A stretch of DNA of 64,000 nucleotides from Bryoerythrophyllum caledonicum (lineage: Eukaryota; Streptophyta; Bryopsida; Pottiales; Pottiaceae): the NCBI GenBank assembly GCA_963971425.1, contig OZ020515.1, forward strand, positions 19,154,637-19,218,636, read 5' to 3'. Below are positions 50,129-62,579 of this stretch, piece after piece. The translations under genes were made by a program, and so were the position numbers. The notes under the pieces are model-generated. The model was given only the letters and a program-made list of their open reading frames with translations, made no database searches and was not told the origin of the DNA. Positions within the stretch are counted from its first letter, which is position 1. Each line of letters begins with the position of its first letter.

Positions 50129-53100
50129 TCAACCTGCACTCCAAATACATTGCGCTTTCTCCACCCGCTGGCCCCGGACATGGTTCTTTCCGGTGTATCT
50201 AGCCATGAAAAAATGCATGCATCTTTCTCTCTCCAGATGGCTCCCAGAATGAATCCATGCGATTTGCATACCGTTGTGCAGAAGATCCATGTCCGTCAGC
50301 AACCCCCCTTTGGATGATGGGCCAATACCAACAAACCTTAATATTAAGTCTCCATCGGTTTTTCCTTCCTCAATCACTTTCCCCAAGTAGAATGGTACAC
50401 CACCTTCTATCTCTGCTCGATCAACACACAAGGCTACAAATTGTCCACAACAGATATCAGATTGAGGATTAAATGGTGGAAATGGGTCGTGATTACCTTC
50501 ATACATTGCTCCTTCTTCGGTGCGTTCCTCAACATAGTTGCGCTCTATTTGTTGTGCCCTACGCACTGCTTGATTAGAGGGTCTTCCTCTACGAGGACCA
50601 AAGTATCCTCGAGCCTCGGCATTTGGAAGCATGGCCACTACCTGCTCTACGACATTTACCTCGTGATTTTCTTCACTTGCACCATCCATAACATCCAAAG
50701 ATGCGCTCCCTGTAGGTCTGGTGTTGGAGAACTCTGAAGGCCAAAACGGTAAGGTACGATGCTCATTGCTACGATCTTTGTGTGGAAATTCAGCTAAATA
50801 GAGTTTCAATCTTTCAGCCTCTACTTTTGCCTCACGATTCTTATCCTCATGCTGCAATCTTTGAATGCACCTTTGTTTATATGCAATGAAGTCATCCAAC
50901 GCCTTCAACTCCCGTTCGTCCGCTGCAAATACTTCCGCAAACGATGGTCGTTCATCCCTATTTGGCAACGACCTCAAAGTTTTCGTCCCTGCCTCCGGTC
51001 CCCAAGGATCCTTGCAATAATGCTTGTGTTGTACTCGAACCTCACGAGTCTCTTCTCGATTGTCCATATAGAATCGCATGTGGTGCGGAAATGTTATGCC
51101 CACCAATGAATCCTGACCTGTCAGTAAGTGAGGAGTTATGAACAATTTCCAATCCCATACATTCTCTAGCAGCCGGGCGCTAACAAATGCCTCCGTAGGA
51201 GATGTTCCTCGTTCTATAAGACTCATCATTTCCTTCGACGAGTCCACGTCCGACCTCTTCAACGTATTTGATATACAACTGAAGCGTTGATCAATATCTT
51301 CGTGGGTATGGCCCACTATAAGAAAAGATAGTTCCACCTCCTGAAAAAACCCCAATCCCACCAATGTAGCACATAGAGCAAACATATAAATGTTTTTGTT
51401 CTCACGTGTGCAGTTGTCGGCCTGAATTCGCAGTGTTGGTGGCAAAAAGCCCCTCCTTCACAACACATCTCCAATCACGTACAACAATGTACTCACGACT
51501 TGATTGCTATCGTGTTTGTGGTGAGCCCCAAACCACGCGTCACAATATAAACCAATCCCATGTACAAGAGCACCACACAAATGGATCTTCACAAATCGGT
51601 GTTCAATGTTCTTCACAGTCTGACGCATCCTCGGTACCATGGTCGTGTTTTGATCCATGCCATCCACTATGATGCACATGTACAACTCAGGGCTAATATA
51701 ACACGACCTTTTGAATATCCAATAATGCCTACGTTCTTCCATCTGGTTGCGCAGATGCAACATGAACAACTCCTTTATCTTTATCCTTGCATCCGCATTG
51801 GTGGTTCCCTCCATGGCACATTTTATACTCCCAACAATGATAACACTTCGAGAATCTCGAGAACGGAGGTACCTGAACGTGGGGATACTTGATGCGCCAC
51901 ATCCTCCGAAACGAACTCATAGAAATGGTTTCTCCTTTACAAATTCTCTTGACCTCCTCGTTCACGTAATTGAATACATCAAATTTGGCTGTATTCATAG
52001 GAAGGAGAATGAGAGGCACCACTTCGTTGTCACTCTTACGACAAATACAACGATGAAGTTGAGGACAACCAGCTTCATCGACAAACGATTTAAAGCAAGC
52101 CTCTGCTGCAGACATTCTAGTACTCTCTCTTATCGGATCTAAAAGGGTATTGCCGTGAATCGATGTCACTCTTCCATATATTAGACAGTCCTTCTTCAAT
52201 TTCTTAAAGCGCCTCTGTGAATATCCAACCCCAAGAGCGTAGCAAGCATTGCAAACTTCTTTCCCATCTAACTTTGTTACAAACTTGTCTCGACGAGTTC
52301 CTTCCGTCCTTGTGTAAAAGAAACCAGCATCTGTCTCATCCACGTACTTCGAACTGAAAAATCATTACCCCATGCATTATATCGCATGTCCAATAGATAC
52401 CTTGCTAGAACGTCCCTCAAACAATTGCGTTTGCATCCTCCTTGTGCCATTGCAATTTGCACGCTTCTAAGCGATACCTTAGATGGTACAGCTTCTGTCA
52501 ATGATGGCTCTCTTGAATTTCTTCTTCTCCTATTTTCCATAGAATATGGATGACGTGTTGGTCTAACATAAGCAAATCCATCTACATGGGGCAAATCTTG
52601 GATGTTTGAGGGAGTAGGTTGGAAGAACGGCGAATTTTCATCTATGGCGTTTGAAGCATGACTACTACGTCGAGACCTCTCGGTGGATCCTAGTGTGTTG
52701 ATGAACTCAGGAAAATTGAATTCTGGGGCCATTACTTATGTAGGCGCTATCTGTGATCCAATGTTACCATGAGCACTTGTAATATCAGGTTCTATAGCCA
52801 CTATACGTAGTAAAGACCGATGCCAACGAATGATCAAGCCTAGACACAAGACAAGGCGTTCTCCTACAATCTCTCCGGTCCAATGCAATGCATCATCTAT
52901 CCTGGTGATACGCACTGCCACCTCAAATGGAAACAACTTCGACCCATTCAATTCCATGCCACTTTTGAATGCATGCTCTTTGGTTGCTAGGCCCACCACA
53001 TCTCCACTCTCAGAAAGCAATTCTACCGTTCTTTCTAATGCAGATGTCATGATCCCAACAGATCTCTGTTGAATTTGCCTTGCACGTACTGCTCGCACTA

Positions 53101-53188
53101 ATCGAGCCCCCACAGAGCTATTGGAATGCATATTATCCCTTTGAATGTGTGGCCGTATCGAAGGAGTTTGAATTGTGCGGCTCTCCAT
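50129..53188 (-). pseudogene. DUF7869-type protein, probable transposase of the 13-kb element
   Basis: The minus strand holds consecutive coding segments from an ATG at 53188 (MESRTIQTPSIRP) to a stop at 50129, about 1000 residues in all. Recognisable parts: a CKRNC site, VCNACYALGVGYSQRRFKKL, FSKCYHCWEYK (zinc-binding pairs), IIVDGMDQNTTMVPRMRQ, LRIQADNCTRENKNIYMFAL, and FLIVGHTHEDIDQRFS. This order matches DUF7869-containing proteins, a large family in plants, fungi and animals whose spaced Asp/Glu motifs suggest an RNase-H-like DDE nuclease. The last 240 residues (charged, LKALDDFIAYKQRCIQRLQH) are unrecognised. About four breaks (two frame changes, two stops) separate the segments. It is transcribed divergently from the ParB-like gene, as expected of one mobile unit. 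Family membership is fairly sure; the transposase role is inferred. Confidence 0.72.
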
Positions 53189-53410
53189 TATCACTATTGA
53201 AAAAATAGAAACATTATGTCTGCACATTAGTCAAAATACATGTATTAATTGTTAACCTTCAAAGCACGATTCATTTGACAATTGATATGTTTCCAAACAC
53301 ATATTTAATGTTCAAAATATGATGATGATATTGGACCTTTTGATAAATTAGCTTTGAAATAAAAAAATTAAGAATTTGTAGAGCATGAACTCCTTACACG
53401 AAGTCTTTAA

Positions 53411-54352
53411 CCCTAAAGATACAATGACAGTTTTACACCAAAAACACTTCAAAATTGTTGGATTCCAGCGCAATGAACAAAAAAAGAAACGAAAACTTTT
53501 ATTTCTAGTTTTGACCGTAGGATCTCAATTAAGACTTATTAAGTAATATATAAGCAAAATTTCATAAACTGTGACCGTACAGATTGAAAGATTATAGTGT
53601 TTGAAGTCAAGCATATGGTTCATTTTCTTCCCTGCATGTAGTGGATCAACATACTTTGACTTCACTTGATGTCAATATTTGGCACTACACAAGGTCTAAA
53701 TCCATAACCATCTTGTTAAGCATGATGTTAATTCCTTGTACACCAATTCTTAGAGATAGAGAATGGGTGTAGCATATTCAAAACAACTGTGCAAGGAGTG
53801 GAAGTTCGGAATTTGTTAATTCACACTGTAATTGTTTGTGATCTTAATATGTTTTAGATTGGTAATCCAAATGGTCAATAAGAAGGTTTACACCACATAT
53901 TGTTGTGGAAAAAATTAAGAGTGAAAAATCAAAAGAATTCTAGGTTTTAATTGGAAAAGAAGAAGGTTTTTTGGTACCTTGCCCAACAGTGACTGACAAT
54001 GTGTGAAAATGTTTGACCTAGGTTGGTATGCTATGTTTCACTAAAGACAAGAACTTTTTTGACAACATCAAGGGAAATAATATTACTTGCAAGTATTGAA
54101 AATCTCACATTCAACAGAGTGTCGTAGCAAAAGTTTATGGACGTGCCCGACTTGCATGCTCTCCCCATTTGAAATTGAAAACCTTAAATTTTTTTGATCA
54201 AATGTCCAATTTAGGTAAAATTGTTGTCCCACTAAAGTCTTCGTAATGTTTTTCTATGGAAAAAAATTCAAAGAGAAATGGTGGAAATTGACATCATAGG
54301 AACCTGATCGAACATTCTAAAAGCCCATTTTTTACACTTGATCCTTTAGGGG
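53411..54352 (+). mobile_element. TTAA element nested in the 13-kb element (942 bp)
   Basis: It starts after TTAA (53407-53410) with CCCTAAAG and ends GATCCTTTAGGGG followed by TAAA, a decayed TTAA. The interior shares GACCGTAGGATCTCAAT and CCAAATGGTCAATAAGAAGG with the sequences at 56560-57995 and, for the latter block, 63560-63935. It is non-coding, non-autonomous and younger than its 13-kb host. Confidence 0.72.
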
Positions 54353-55499
54353 TAAAATATGCTACACCTCTTCTGCATCCCTAAACATTGGTGTAAATGG
54401 AATTAATATCATTTTTGACATGATGATAATGAATTCAAATCATGTGTCATGCGGGCTTTTGAATCCAAGTGAACTGAAAAGAAGGGAATCCACTGAACCG
54501 ATATCAGAAAAAAAGAACCATGTTGTGTACTTGCTATTACCGACACCATTGGAACTTATTACAATCGCTAATAAAAAATAAGGTTTGTACATCCACAATA
54601 AAGGTTATTCTACAAACAACATAGTATAGAAGATCAATCAACAATCAATCTTAAACTTGTTTAAAAATAAATGTTTACCTGAAGATACGTTGCAGGTTTT
54701 AGCGGTATACGCACTGATGCTTGATGGCGTTCAACATTAAATCACCATTCCGTCGTTGTAGTTGAACATGTTTTTCAACCCTTCCCACTTTACCTGCAAC
54801 ACATGCATAAAACTTATATGGTAAACTATGCGATAAAAACTCCTAAGTATGTTTGTATTACATATAGTCCGAAATTTTAATATAATATGTAAAAAGTTTA
54901 AACATAAGGAGGAACAAAGCAAAAGGTCCAAAGTTTGAAAGTCAAATTTTGACTAGTAAACTTGAGGCACAAGGTTCCAACGTGGATATAAGGTTTCTAT
55001 GCAAAACTAGAGATCATTTCTCTTCCCTGTTTCTAAGGTGAGCTCTCTTGCAATCGAAACCTCGAGGCCATATGCATTTATACTCCATTCACTAATTTTT
55101 GTCAACTTTGTGAACTGTGTAGATTGGAGGAAATTTGCACATCGAGGAGATTTTTGCAAATTCGGTAAGCTACTAACTCAGTTTCAATTCTGCATAGAAG
55201 AAACTCCAGGGTTACATACATGATGATTGAAGTTCAGTCAGATTTACGATAGTGTTAGGTGTGTACCAATATTTGAATACAGAAATGAGGACACCAACTT
55301 GAGTATGTACAAAGGTGCAAATTCAACAAAGTCGAATAAATACACTTGTAGCAGTGAACAACTAGTGAACTCAGCCCTCGTTTAACTAAAATAATTACAC
55401 CAACACCACACAAATTAAAGTCGAGAGAGTAGTTGATAATATGGCACTAAATCCTCAGTACGGCACATCACCGCACTACCTGAAACCCTAGCCGCCACA
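54353..55499. other. No feature recognised
   Basis: AT-rich sequence inside the 13-kb element, with only short frames lacking motifs. Confidence 0.4.
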
Positions 55500-55617
55500 T
55501 CCAGGCACCCAAACCCAAGCTGCCACACCGAAACCCTAGCTGCCACACCGAAACCCTAGCTGCCACACCGAAACCCTAGCTGCCGCAACTAAACCCTAGC
55601 CGCCACACCGAAACCCT
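55500..55617. repeat. 20-bp tandem repeat with telo-box, cut by the gap
   Basis: About five to six units of GCTGCCACACCGAAACCCTA run into the N gap. Every unit carries AAACCCTA, the plant telomere-like promoter box. The array probably continues into the gap. Confidence 0.85.
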
Positions 55618-55817
55618 NNNNNNNNNNNNNNNNNNNNNNNNNNNNNNNNNNNNNNNNNNNNNNNNNNNNNNNNNNNNNNNNNNNNNNNNNNNNNNNNNNN
55701 NNNNNNNNNNNNNNNNNNNNNNNNNNNNNNNNNNNNNNNNNNNNNNNNNNNNNNNNNNNNNNNNNNNNNNNNNNNNNNNNNNNNNNNNNNNNNNNNNNNN
55801 NNNNNNNNNNNNNNNNN
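55618..55817. other. Assembly gap (200 N)
   Basis: A run of exactly 200 N, a usual placeholder for unknown length. It follows a tandem array, so the missing sequence is probably more of that array. Confidence 0.99.
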
Positions 55818-55871
55818 GGGATTGAACTAGGGGCTTGATCTTTGAAGACGGTGGGCGAGGTCAAAATGGAG

Positions 55872-55935
55872 GGGAAGATTTTCGAAGGCGGCAGGGCAGC
55901 TGCGTCCTTCAACCGCCGGCCTTCGAAAATCTTCC
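55872..55935. repeat. 21-bp-arm hairpin beside the gap
   Basis: GGGAAGATTTTCGAAGGCGG at 55872 and CCGGCCTTCGAAAATCTTCC near 55916 are near-perfect inverted arms around a 22-bp loop, in GC-rich sequence. Confidence 0.75.
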
Positions 55936-56314
55936 CTACGTCAGCCGGCCTGCGGGCTCGCAGCTACTCTGCGGCCTGTCGGCGAGGCGGCCAGGCAACC
56001 GGCCAGACGGCCTGCCGAGGGCTGGCGAGGCGGCCTGCCGGCTCCCTCACCTATCTCCCTCACTGATACTACATTCTCCTCCCACCACAACCTCCTCACA
56101 TTTTCCTCCCATTCTCCTCCCATTTTCCTCCCATTCTCCTCCCACCCAAACCCTTGCGCGCTCACATTCTCTTCCCATCCAAACCCTACGCGTGCTAGCT
56201 CCCTCTCACCCTCATATATTCTCACACTCTCCATTCCCCTCTCTCCCCGCCCTCACAAACCCCTCTCTCCCTCCTCCAAACCCTCTCTCTCACACACAGC
56301 CTCCCTCACAACAA
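55936..56314. other. GC-rich then CT-rich low-complexity sequence
   Basis: GGCGGCCTGCCG-type repeats (about 55980-56045) are followed by repeats of TCCTCCCATT (56080-56150) and C/T-rich sequence. The open frames here are compositional. Confidence 0.6.
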
Positions 56315-56348
56315 CTACGAGGGGTGTGCGCGCGCACACCCCTCGTAG
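56315..56348. repeat. Perfect 34-bp palindrome
   Basis: The 17-bp half CTACGAGGGGTGTGCGC is followed directly by its exact reverse complement, with core GTGTGCGCGCGCACAC and no spacer. Confidence 0.9.
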
Positions 56349-56559
56349 GACTACCCAAAGTTTCAATGGATTGATATCCGTCATAGATACCCTCATTCCC
56401 AAAACCCTAATACCAACCCTAATTGATACCCTGGGTTGATACATCAGTTGTTAGCCGGGTATTGGTACCTTCGCAATCATACCCTGGTGGTGATACCCTC
56501 GCTCTTGATACCCAAAGTACCTTGGTCCATAAATGATGTTGAGAATTTCTCAACCAAAA

Positions 56560-57995
56560 ATCGTAAAAAATACTTAATAGAGTGCATTTAGCAAGGAAAA
56601 CAAAATAAGGTTTTTTTTTTTTTTTAACCGTAGGATCTCAATCCTCACTTATTAAATAATATACTCGCGAAATTTCATAAAGTATTACCGTACGGATTGA
56701 AAGATTATAATGTTTGAAGTAGAGAAAAGGCTCATTTTCTTCCCTGCGTTTACTGGATCAGCAGACTTTGACTTCAATTAGTGTCCAATTTTTGCACTAT
56801 AAAGGGTCTCAATTAATTACCATAATGTTAAGCATGATGTTAGTTTGCTATATACCAATTTTGAGAGGTAGACAAGGAGTGTAGCATATTCCAAAAAATT
56901 GTGCAATGAGTGGAGGTTCAAAAATTCTCAATTCACGTTATATTTTTTTGTGAACTTGATATTGTATGAAATGAGAATCCAAATGGTCAATAAGAAGGTT
57001 TACATGACATAATGCCGTAGGAAAAATCAAAAGTGAATCATACGAAGATCTCAAAGTTTTATGTGGAAAGATAGAAGATTTTTCGGTACCTTGGCCGAAA
57101 ATTTGTGACAATGTGTGAAAATAATTGACTTGGATTGATATGCTATTTCACCAAAGAACTAACAACATGCTTCACACAATGGTATTGGATTTAGATCTTG
57201 TGTAGTGCAAAAGTTTGTAGAAGTAGACAAGGGGTGTAGCATACTTTTTTAAAATGTGCAATGAGCGGAGGTTCAATAATTCTCAATTCACGTTATGTTT
57301 TTTTGTGAACTTGATATCGTTTGAAATGAGAATCCAAATGGTCAATACGAAGGTTTACATCACATAATGCCGTAGAAAAAATCAAAAGTCAATCATACGA
57401 AAATCTCAAAGATCTTTTATGTGGAAAAGTAGAAGTTTTTTGGTACTCTCCCCGAAAATGTGTGACAATGTGTGAAAATAATTGACTTGGATTAATATGC
57501 TTTTTCACCAAAGAACTAAGAACATGCTTAACACGATGGTATTGGATTTAGATCTCATGTAGTGCAAAAGTTTTAAGACGTAGACAAGGGGTGTAGCATA
57601 TTTTTTTTAAATGTGCAATGAGTGGAGGTTCAAAAATTCTCAATTCACGTTATTTTGTTTTTGTGAACTTGATATTGTTTTAAATGAGAATCTAAATGGT
57701 CAATAAAAAGTTTTACATCGCATAATGTTGTAGGCAAAATCAAAAGTGAATCGTACGAAGTTCTCAAAGTTTTATGTGGAAAGGTAGAAGTTTTCTGGTA
57801 CTCTTCCCGAAAATGTGTGACAATGTGTGAAAATAATTGACTTGGATTAATATGCTATTTCACCAAAGAACTAACAACATGCTTAACACGATGGTATTGG
57901 ATTTAGATCTTCTGTAGTGCAAAAGTTTTTAGAGGTAGACAAGGGGTGTTGCATGTTCAAAAATATTGTGCAATGAGTGGTGGTTCAAAAATTCT
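56560..57995 (+). repeat. Partial TTAA-family copy with about 356-bp tandem array
   Basis: Sequence related to the 53411-54352 element begins near 56560 (AACCGTAGGATCTCAATCC). Its inner part is then repeated in tandem: GTGCAATGAG occurs at 56901, 57256, 57613 and 57968 (spacing 355, 357, 355), with GGTCAATA-GAAGGTTTACAT and GACAATGTGTGAAAATAATT in each unit. The array ends about 60 bp before the start of the ParB-like gene. Confidence 0.8.
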
Positions 57996-58057
57996 TATTC
58001 CATACTAATAGTGACTATTGTTTTGTAATGATATATAGGTTTTTTGAGTGTTGCGTT

Positions 58058-61000
58058 ATGGCACCACCAAATATTGATAGAATCTGGGAGAGCCACGGCT
58101 GGTGGATTGCAGAAGTGGATGAATCGAGCGCCTTTTTATGGGTGGCGGATTATCCCTTTGAGCTGGGAAAGCGTACATCGGTGTTGGGGAAGAGTTTTGG
58201 CAAAATCCAAGCAATCACTCTTCGACGTGATGATATGGTATAAGTTACTTGCGTAGTGGGTCCAGGTCAATCGGAGGTGAAGACTTCTCTTTCGAAGAAG
58301 TTGCTTTTGGCACCTGTACCTTTGAATCTTCTTCAAAATCCAGGTCAGGTGAAATTCCTCAAATCATTGCAGACGTTTTGGTTAAACATCTCTCTTGCGG
58401 TACGTACTGCTAGACACAACAACGTCTTATCTTGTTTAGCGTTATCACCGGAGATGGTGCTGAAGGCTAAGAAGATTATGGAGGAACATATTAGATATGA
58501 AGCATTTTGGGAGAGGGACCCATCACGTGCGACAACTCAAGCCCCACCAGCGGAACCAGAAGAAACAGAAGTTTATCGAGTTCTTGCTGAGCCGTTGCAA
58601 CTAGATTGGCGACCACTGGAGGAGGGAGAGGAAGTGGAGGCCAACATTCCAGCACAACTTCTGAGGTACAGACATTACCGAATCCTCCATTAACGAGTAG
58701 ACGTCCTACGAAGAGGCCACGGCGTATTGACAGTAATGTAGCTTCTGGTTCAAGGGAAAGCCCATCAAGTTTGGATCCAAGCGGGAGGAGGTTGATTGGG
58801 AGAAGTGCCAGATCAGGTGGCAGGATTCCTAGGTCGGGGCTCAGGACGTCTGATGGTCATCGTAGGGCCCCTACATCTACACCGGGAGATTTAACTGATT
58901 TGTCAGCCATGGCGCCGGAGGAAGAAGATTTTCACAACCTTCCAGACAGTATACTAGAGGATTTTGAAGACAATGCGGAGATACCACAGGATCTTCCAAC
59001 TTCAATGTATTTAAAAGCACCAGTGCCTACAACGGAGGAGATTGCGAAAGGATCAGTGTGGGGGAATTTTGTGTTTAAGGCACACATAGACCGCGTTGTC
59101 TCTGTGGAGAACCCGGAAACGAACCACCGGGTTTTATCACAGAAGAGGGTCATAGAAGTATTTAACCGCTTAAGAGACCCAGAATCTGCGAGTCGGGTGA
59201 GTAGATTGATACTTCGACCGATCAGATACATCGTGCATACTACCACCGATGATGGTGTCATTGAGAAGGAGGAGCTGCCATTTCCATTGGTAGGAACCGC
59301 ACGAGAGTTTGAGCGCATATTCATTGCACACGGGAGTGCTTCTGCACAGGGTGCCATGGGATCCCAGTATTCTTGGCTTCAAGATCATATCATTTGGGAA
59401 CCGGTGGATGGCCAACACATAGTAGCAGCTTGTAAGTTTGCACAGCAGCAGTGGAGAGATGGTACTATGCCTTTAAATGAGTATCTCGATACGTTCGAGC
59501 GACGGGAGGCCTCTTTTGTGGTGTGTGATGATCGTCGCTTTTACATTGAGAAGTCTGCGCGGATGAACGTGGCAGAGTTCCAGAGACAGTCATATTCTAC
59601 CATGGAGGAGGATTTGAGGAAGATCCGTCAGATTTGGGATCTATACGGGAGGCCTGATAGCTCACTACGTGCGAACGATGCACGCAGGGCTGTTGCATTG
59701 GTGAGTGCGGCAAGTGTAGTGCATAAGTTGCCCAAGGGGGATGAAGTTGTCACGGTGAAGAGGTTGGCCAAAAATATGGAGGATTTGACCAATCATGCAT
59801 GGAATCCGAGCAATGACTGCTTCGAAGCTATCATTCAAGTATGCAAGGACTACGAAGACGGCATTCTCTTTTACAGCAAGGAGGAAGATGACAAGTGGAA
59901 TGACATGGCGAGGAAGAAAGAGCTGGATCCAAATGTGGACGTACGACCAACAAGAAAGGAGATGACGCAGAATTGGTTGAGGCCGTTAGGTAGGGTTCCG
60001 AATCCATATTATCTTCGGTTGGCAAAGTCTGCTGCAGCGAAGCGGGTGGGGGAAGATGGAGTAAGACCACGTCAAGCATATTACTTTGACGGTGTAAAAG
60101 ACAAGAATCCACATCCTCGTACAATTGCCGATGTTTGTGACCGATATCAGAGACGAGAAGTTGTGATTAATTCCATCCGTTGGTTGATGGTGGAGAACAA
60201 GGAAAGTACACATGATACCATGGAGGAGTTTTTCCGTATCCGTGTAGGGAAGTATTTTCCGAGGAGTAACGCACAACTTGATACGTTTGGAAAGCTTTTG
60301 AATGCTGCCACGAAAAAAGCTTGGACTGCTCCTGTGCGGGGGAAGGTGTCTAAATTGGAAGACATAGGCTACATCATCCCCCCTTCCATCAGGTTTCATT
60401 ATGGTGACATTGCAGCAGGGGGGCGTGGATACATTGGACTGTCCGTGGATGTGGGAGGACAGACTACTGCTAATTGGGAATGGCAGATGGAAGTCAAGAG
60501 GCCTGGCCAGAGTGACATAGATAATCTTCTTCCGGTTCGGTGTAGAAGAGGGTTATTCCGCACCGACTACATAGAGTTGGGGAAACCATGTTTGTGGGTG
60601 ATTGATTGTCGACGTGGCGTGGGAGGCATGGAGATGGTCATTGGGGAGACGCCCAATTATCCGCAGTTTTTGCACAGTTGGCATTATGGATGGCAAATAT
60701 TGAACGATGGAACGTCATCTTCTTGTTACCAGCGGCCGTGTATGCCAACGAAGACTTTTTCACGAAGGTGAAGCTTCCAGAGGAATGTACTATGCGACGT
60801 GGATGTTGGGCATTTGATCCGAACTCGGCTAATCCCTATGCTCTCGATTTTACAGAGAATGGGCGTCTGGAACAAGTAGTACAACCGATTGGCGATGTTG
60901 TGATTTGTATGCAGCACCCTGTGGGTACATCTCCTGGCCCGAACTATGTTTCTGGAGATGTTCCACTTCCTCTTGTTTTCTTGGATCACTGGAGTGAGGC

Positions 61001-62021
61001 ACGCCAACCCTGTGAAGTTGATTCACTTGAGAGATCTCCATCAGAGCTAGCAAGACTAGTGGGCTCATACTTGCCCCGTGGTTGGGGTTTAGTGGCGTGT
61101 AACATATCTACGGCCATTCCCACAATCTTTGAAGGAGATTTCCAGGGATCTGAGGTTTTCATCATTGACGATTGTACAGACAGAGTTTCATTTCTGTTGA
61201 ATGAGTTGTCCGACAATTTCCAAGGACAACTCTTGGTCAGGGCTGGTGGAACAAGTACTGGTTGCAAGATCATACCTAAGACCGAAGAGGCGGTTGGTGG
61301 AGTGAGGAATGAAGACGACAATGAAGATGGAGGTGGTTTACATGAGAGATTGCCACGTTCAGGTATCACTGAAGATTTCTCATCTCGCAGTGGTTCAGAC
61401 ACCGATGAAGATGGAGTGAACCAGTCTCCTCCAATAGAGAGGATTCCATCAACGTAGCGGGCGGTGGGGGATACTTTAGAGGAGACGTCTGCAACACATA
61501 TAGAGAGAATGCAAGATACCGGTGTAGTGGATGTTGGTTTGGCGGCAGGGGTAGGAGGGGGGCGTACATGTGATGGTCATGGGCTGGAGATGGAGGAAGA
61601 AGAATTGGATTAATTGGAATTTTTTTCGGTGCAGAGGAGGATTCCACAGCCTTCGATGCCTTCTCAATCAGAGCCTATATCGGAGACACAAGAGACGTTC
61701 GGAGGTACTCAGAGTGATACCGGACCAGGTTTGCCTTCCGTTCCAAGATCTAGCGTATCCGAGGACATCATTGCATTTCAGGGGGCCTTCTCGTTAGAGC
61801 GAGAGATGTCCTTCAATTGAGAGGATGGATTTTTCTACAATGATGATAGGGTAAGGCATACGCAGGAGGGTGTTCCCGGCAATTACCGATATGTTGAGTG
61901 TGCGTCCATTGGCATCGAAGGTGTGGGAGATCGTCCAGTGCAAGATCATGAACTGTCCGCTATGGTAGGTAGCGCCATTGGACACGTGGAGGGAGTCGTT
62001 CCGCCAGAAGATGAGCTCTGA
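58058..62021 (+). pseudogene. ParB-like plus degenerate methyltransferase-like gene of the 13-kb element
   Basis: The plus strand reads MAPPNIDRIWESHGWWIAEV at 58058, a basic low-complexity region near 58690 (SRRPTKRPRR), then a 600-residue conserved-looking body from 58900. In it IWEPVDGQHIVAACKFAQQQ resembles the DGQHR-type motif of ParB-like nuclease domains, preceded by LSQKRVIEVFNRLRD as in that fold. Later EMVIGETPNYPQF sits where methyltransferases have motif IV, and RSPSELARLVGSYLPRGWGL then VACNISTAIPTIFEG...FIIDD sits where motif I would be, with catalytic residues replaced. ParB domains fused to DNA methylases are known from phage and bacterial proteins. An acidic tail follows. About five breaks are present. 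The fold calls are by eye and uncertain; that one long gene lies here is not. Confidence 0.5.
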
Positions 62022-62579
62022 GCCCTGGAGCTATATACTATAGTAGAGCATGCACGCAGTATAGGTGACAAGTACGTTAGTATAATGCAGTTTGAGATGT
62101 GTCTATCGTTTGGTGGGTGGTATATATTTATATATTGGGTGGTCCATATTATATGTTTGATTTTAGAATTCCTCGGCAATAGTGTGGAATTGCTTGATTA
62201 TGTATGTTTTTGCATTATAAAATACAGTGAGGTACTTTATACTGTCTTAGGAAATTGCATATATATTTTTATATCTCTTACACATTGTATTTGTAGTGTA
62301 CTACTCTAAAATCCTATAATAACTCATAACAAATTTATAATCTCTTTGGGCACATGATTATAATTTTGTAGCAGGATTTGTAAACTAGATTAGAAATCAT
62401 ATATTTTCTAAAAAAAGGTAGCAAATGTAAAAAATATATTACTGATATGAACATGAAGATGCCAAGGTATGACACGACAAACACCAAAAAAATTTGACAA
62501 AAAACATACTAAATTTTTGCCAAATTTTGATTTTAAAAAAAGTTACGAGCAAATAACTTACGGCTTTCTACCAGCAACC

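Noticed and set aside
55941-56444. Frames of 97-179 residues beside the N gap
   Set aside because: Compositional products of CT-rich repeats and palindromes; no domain.
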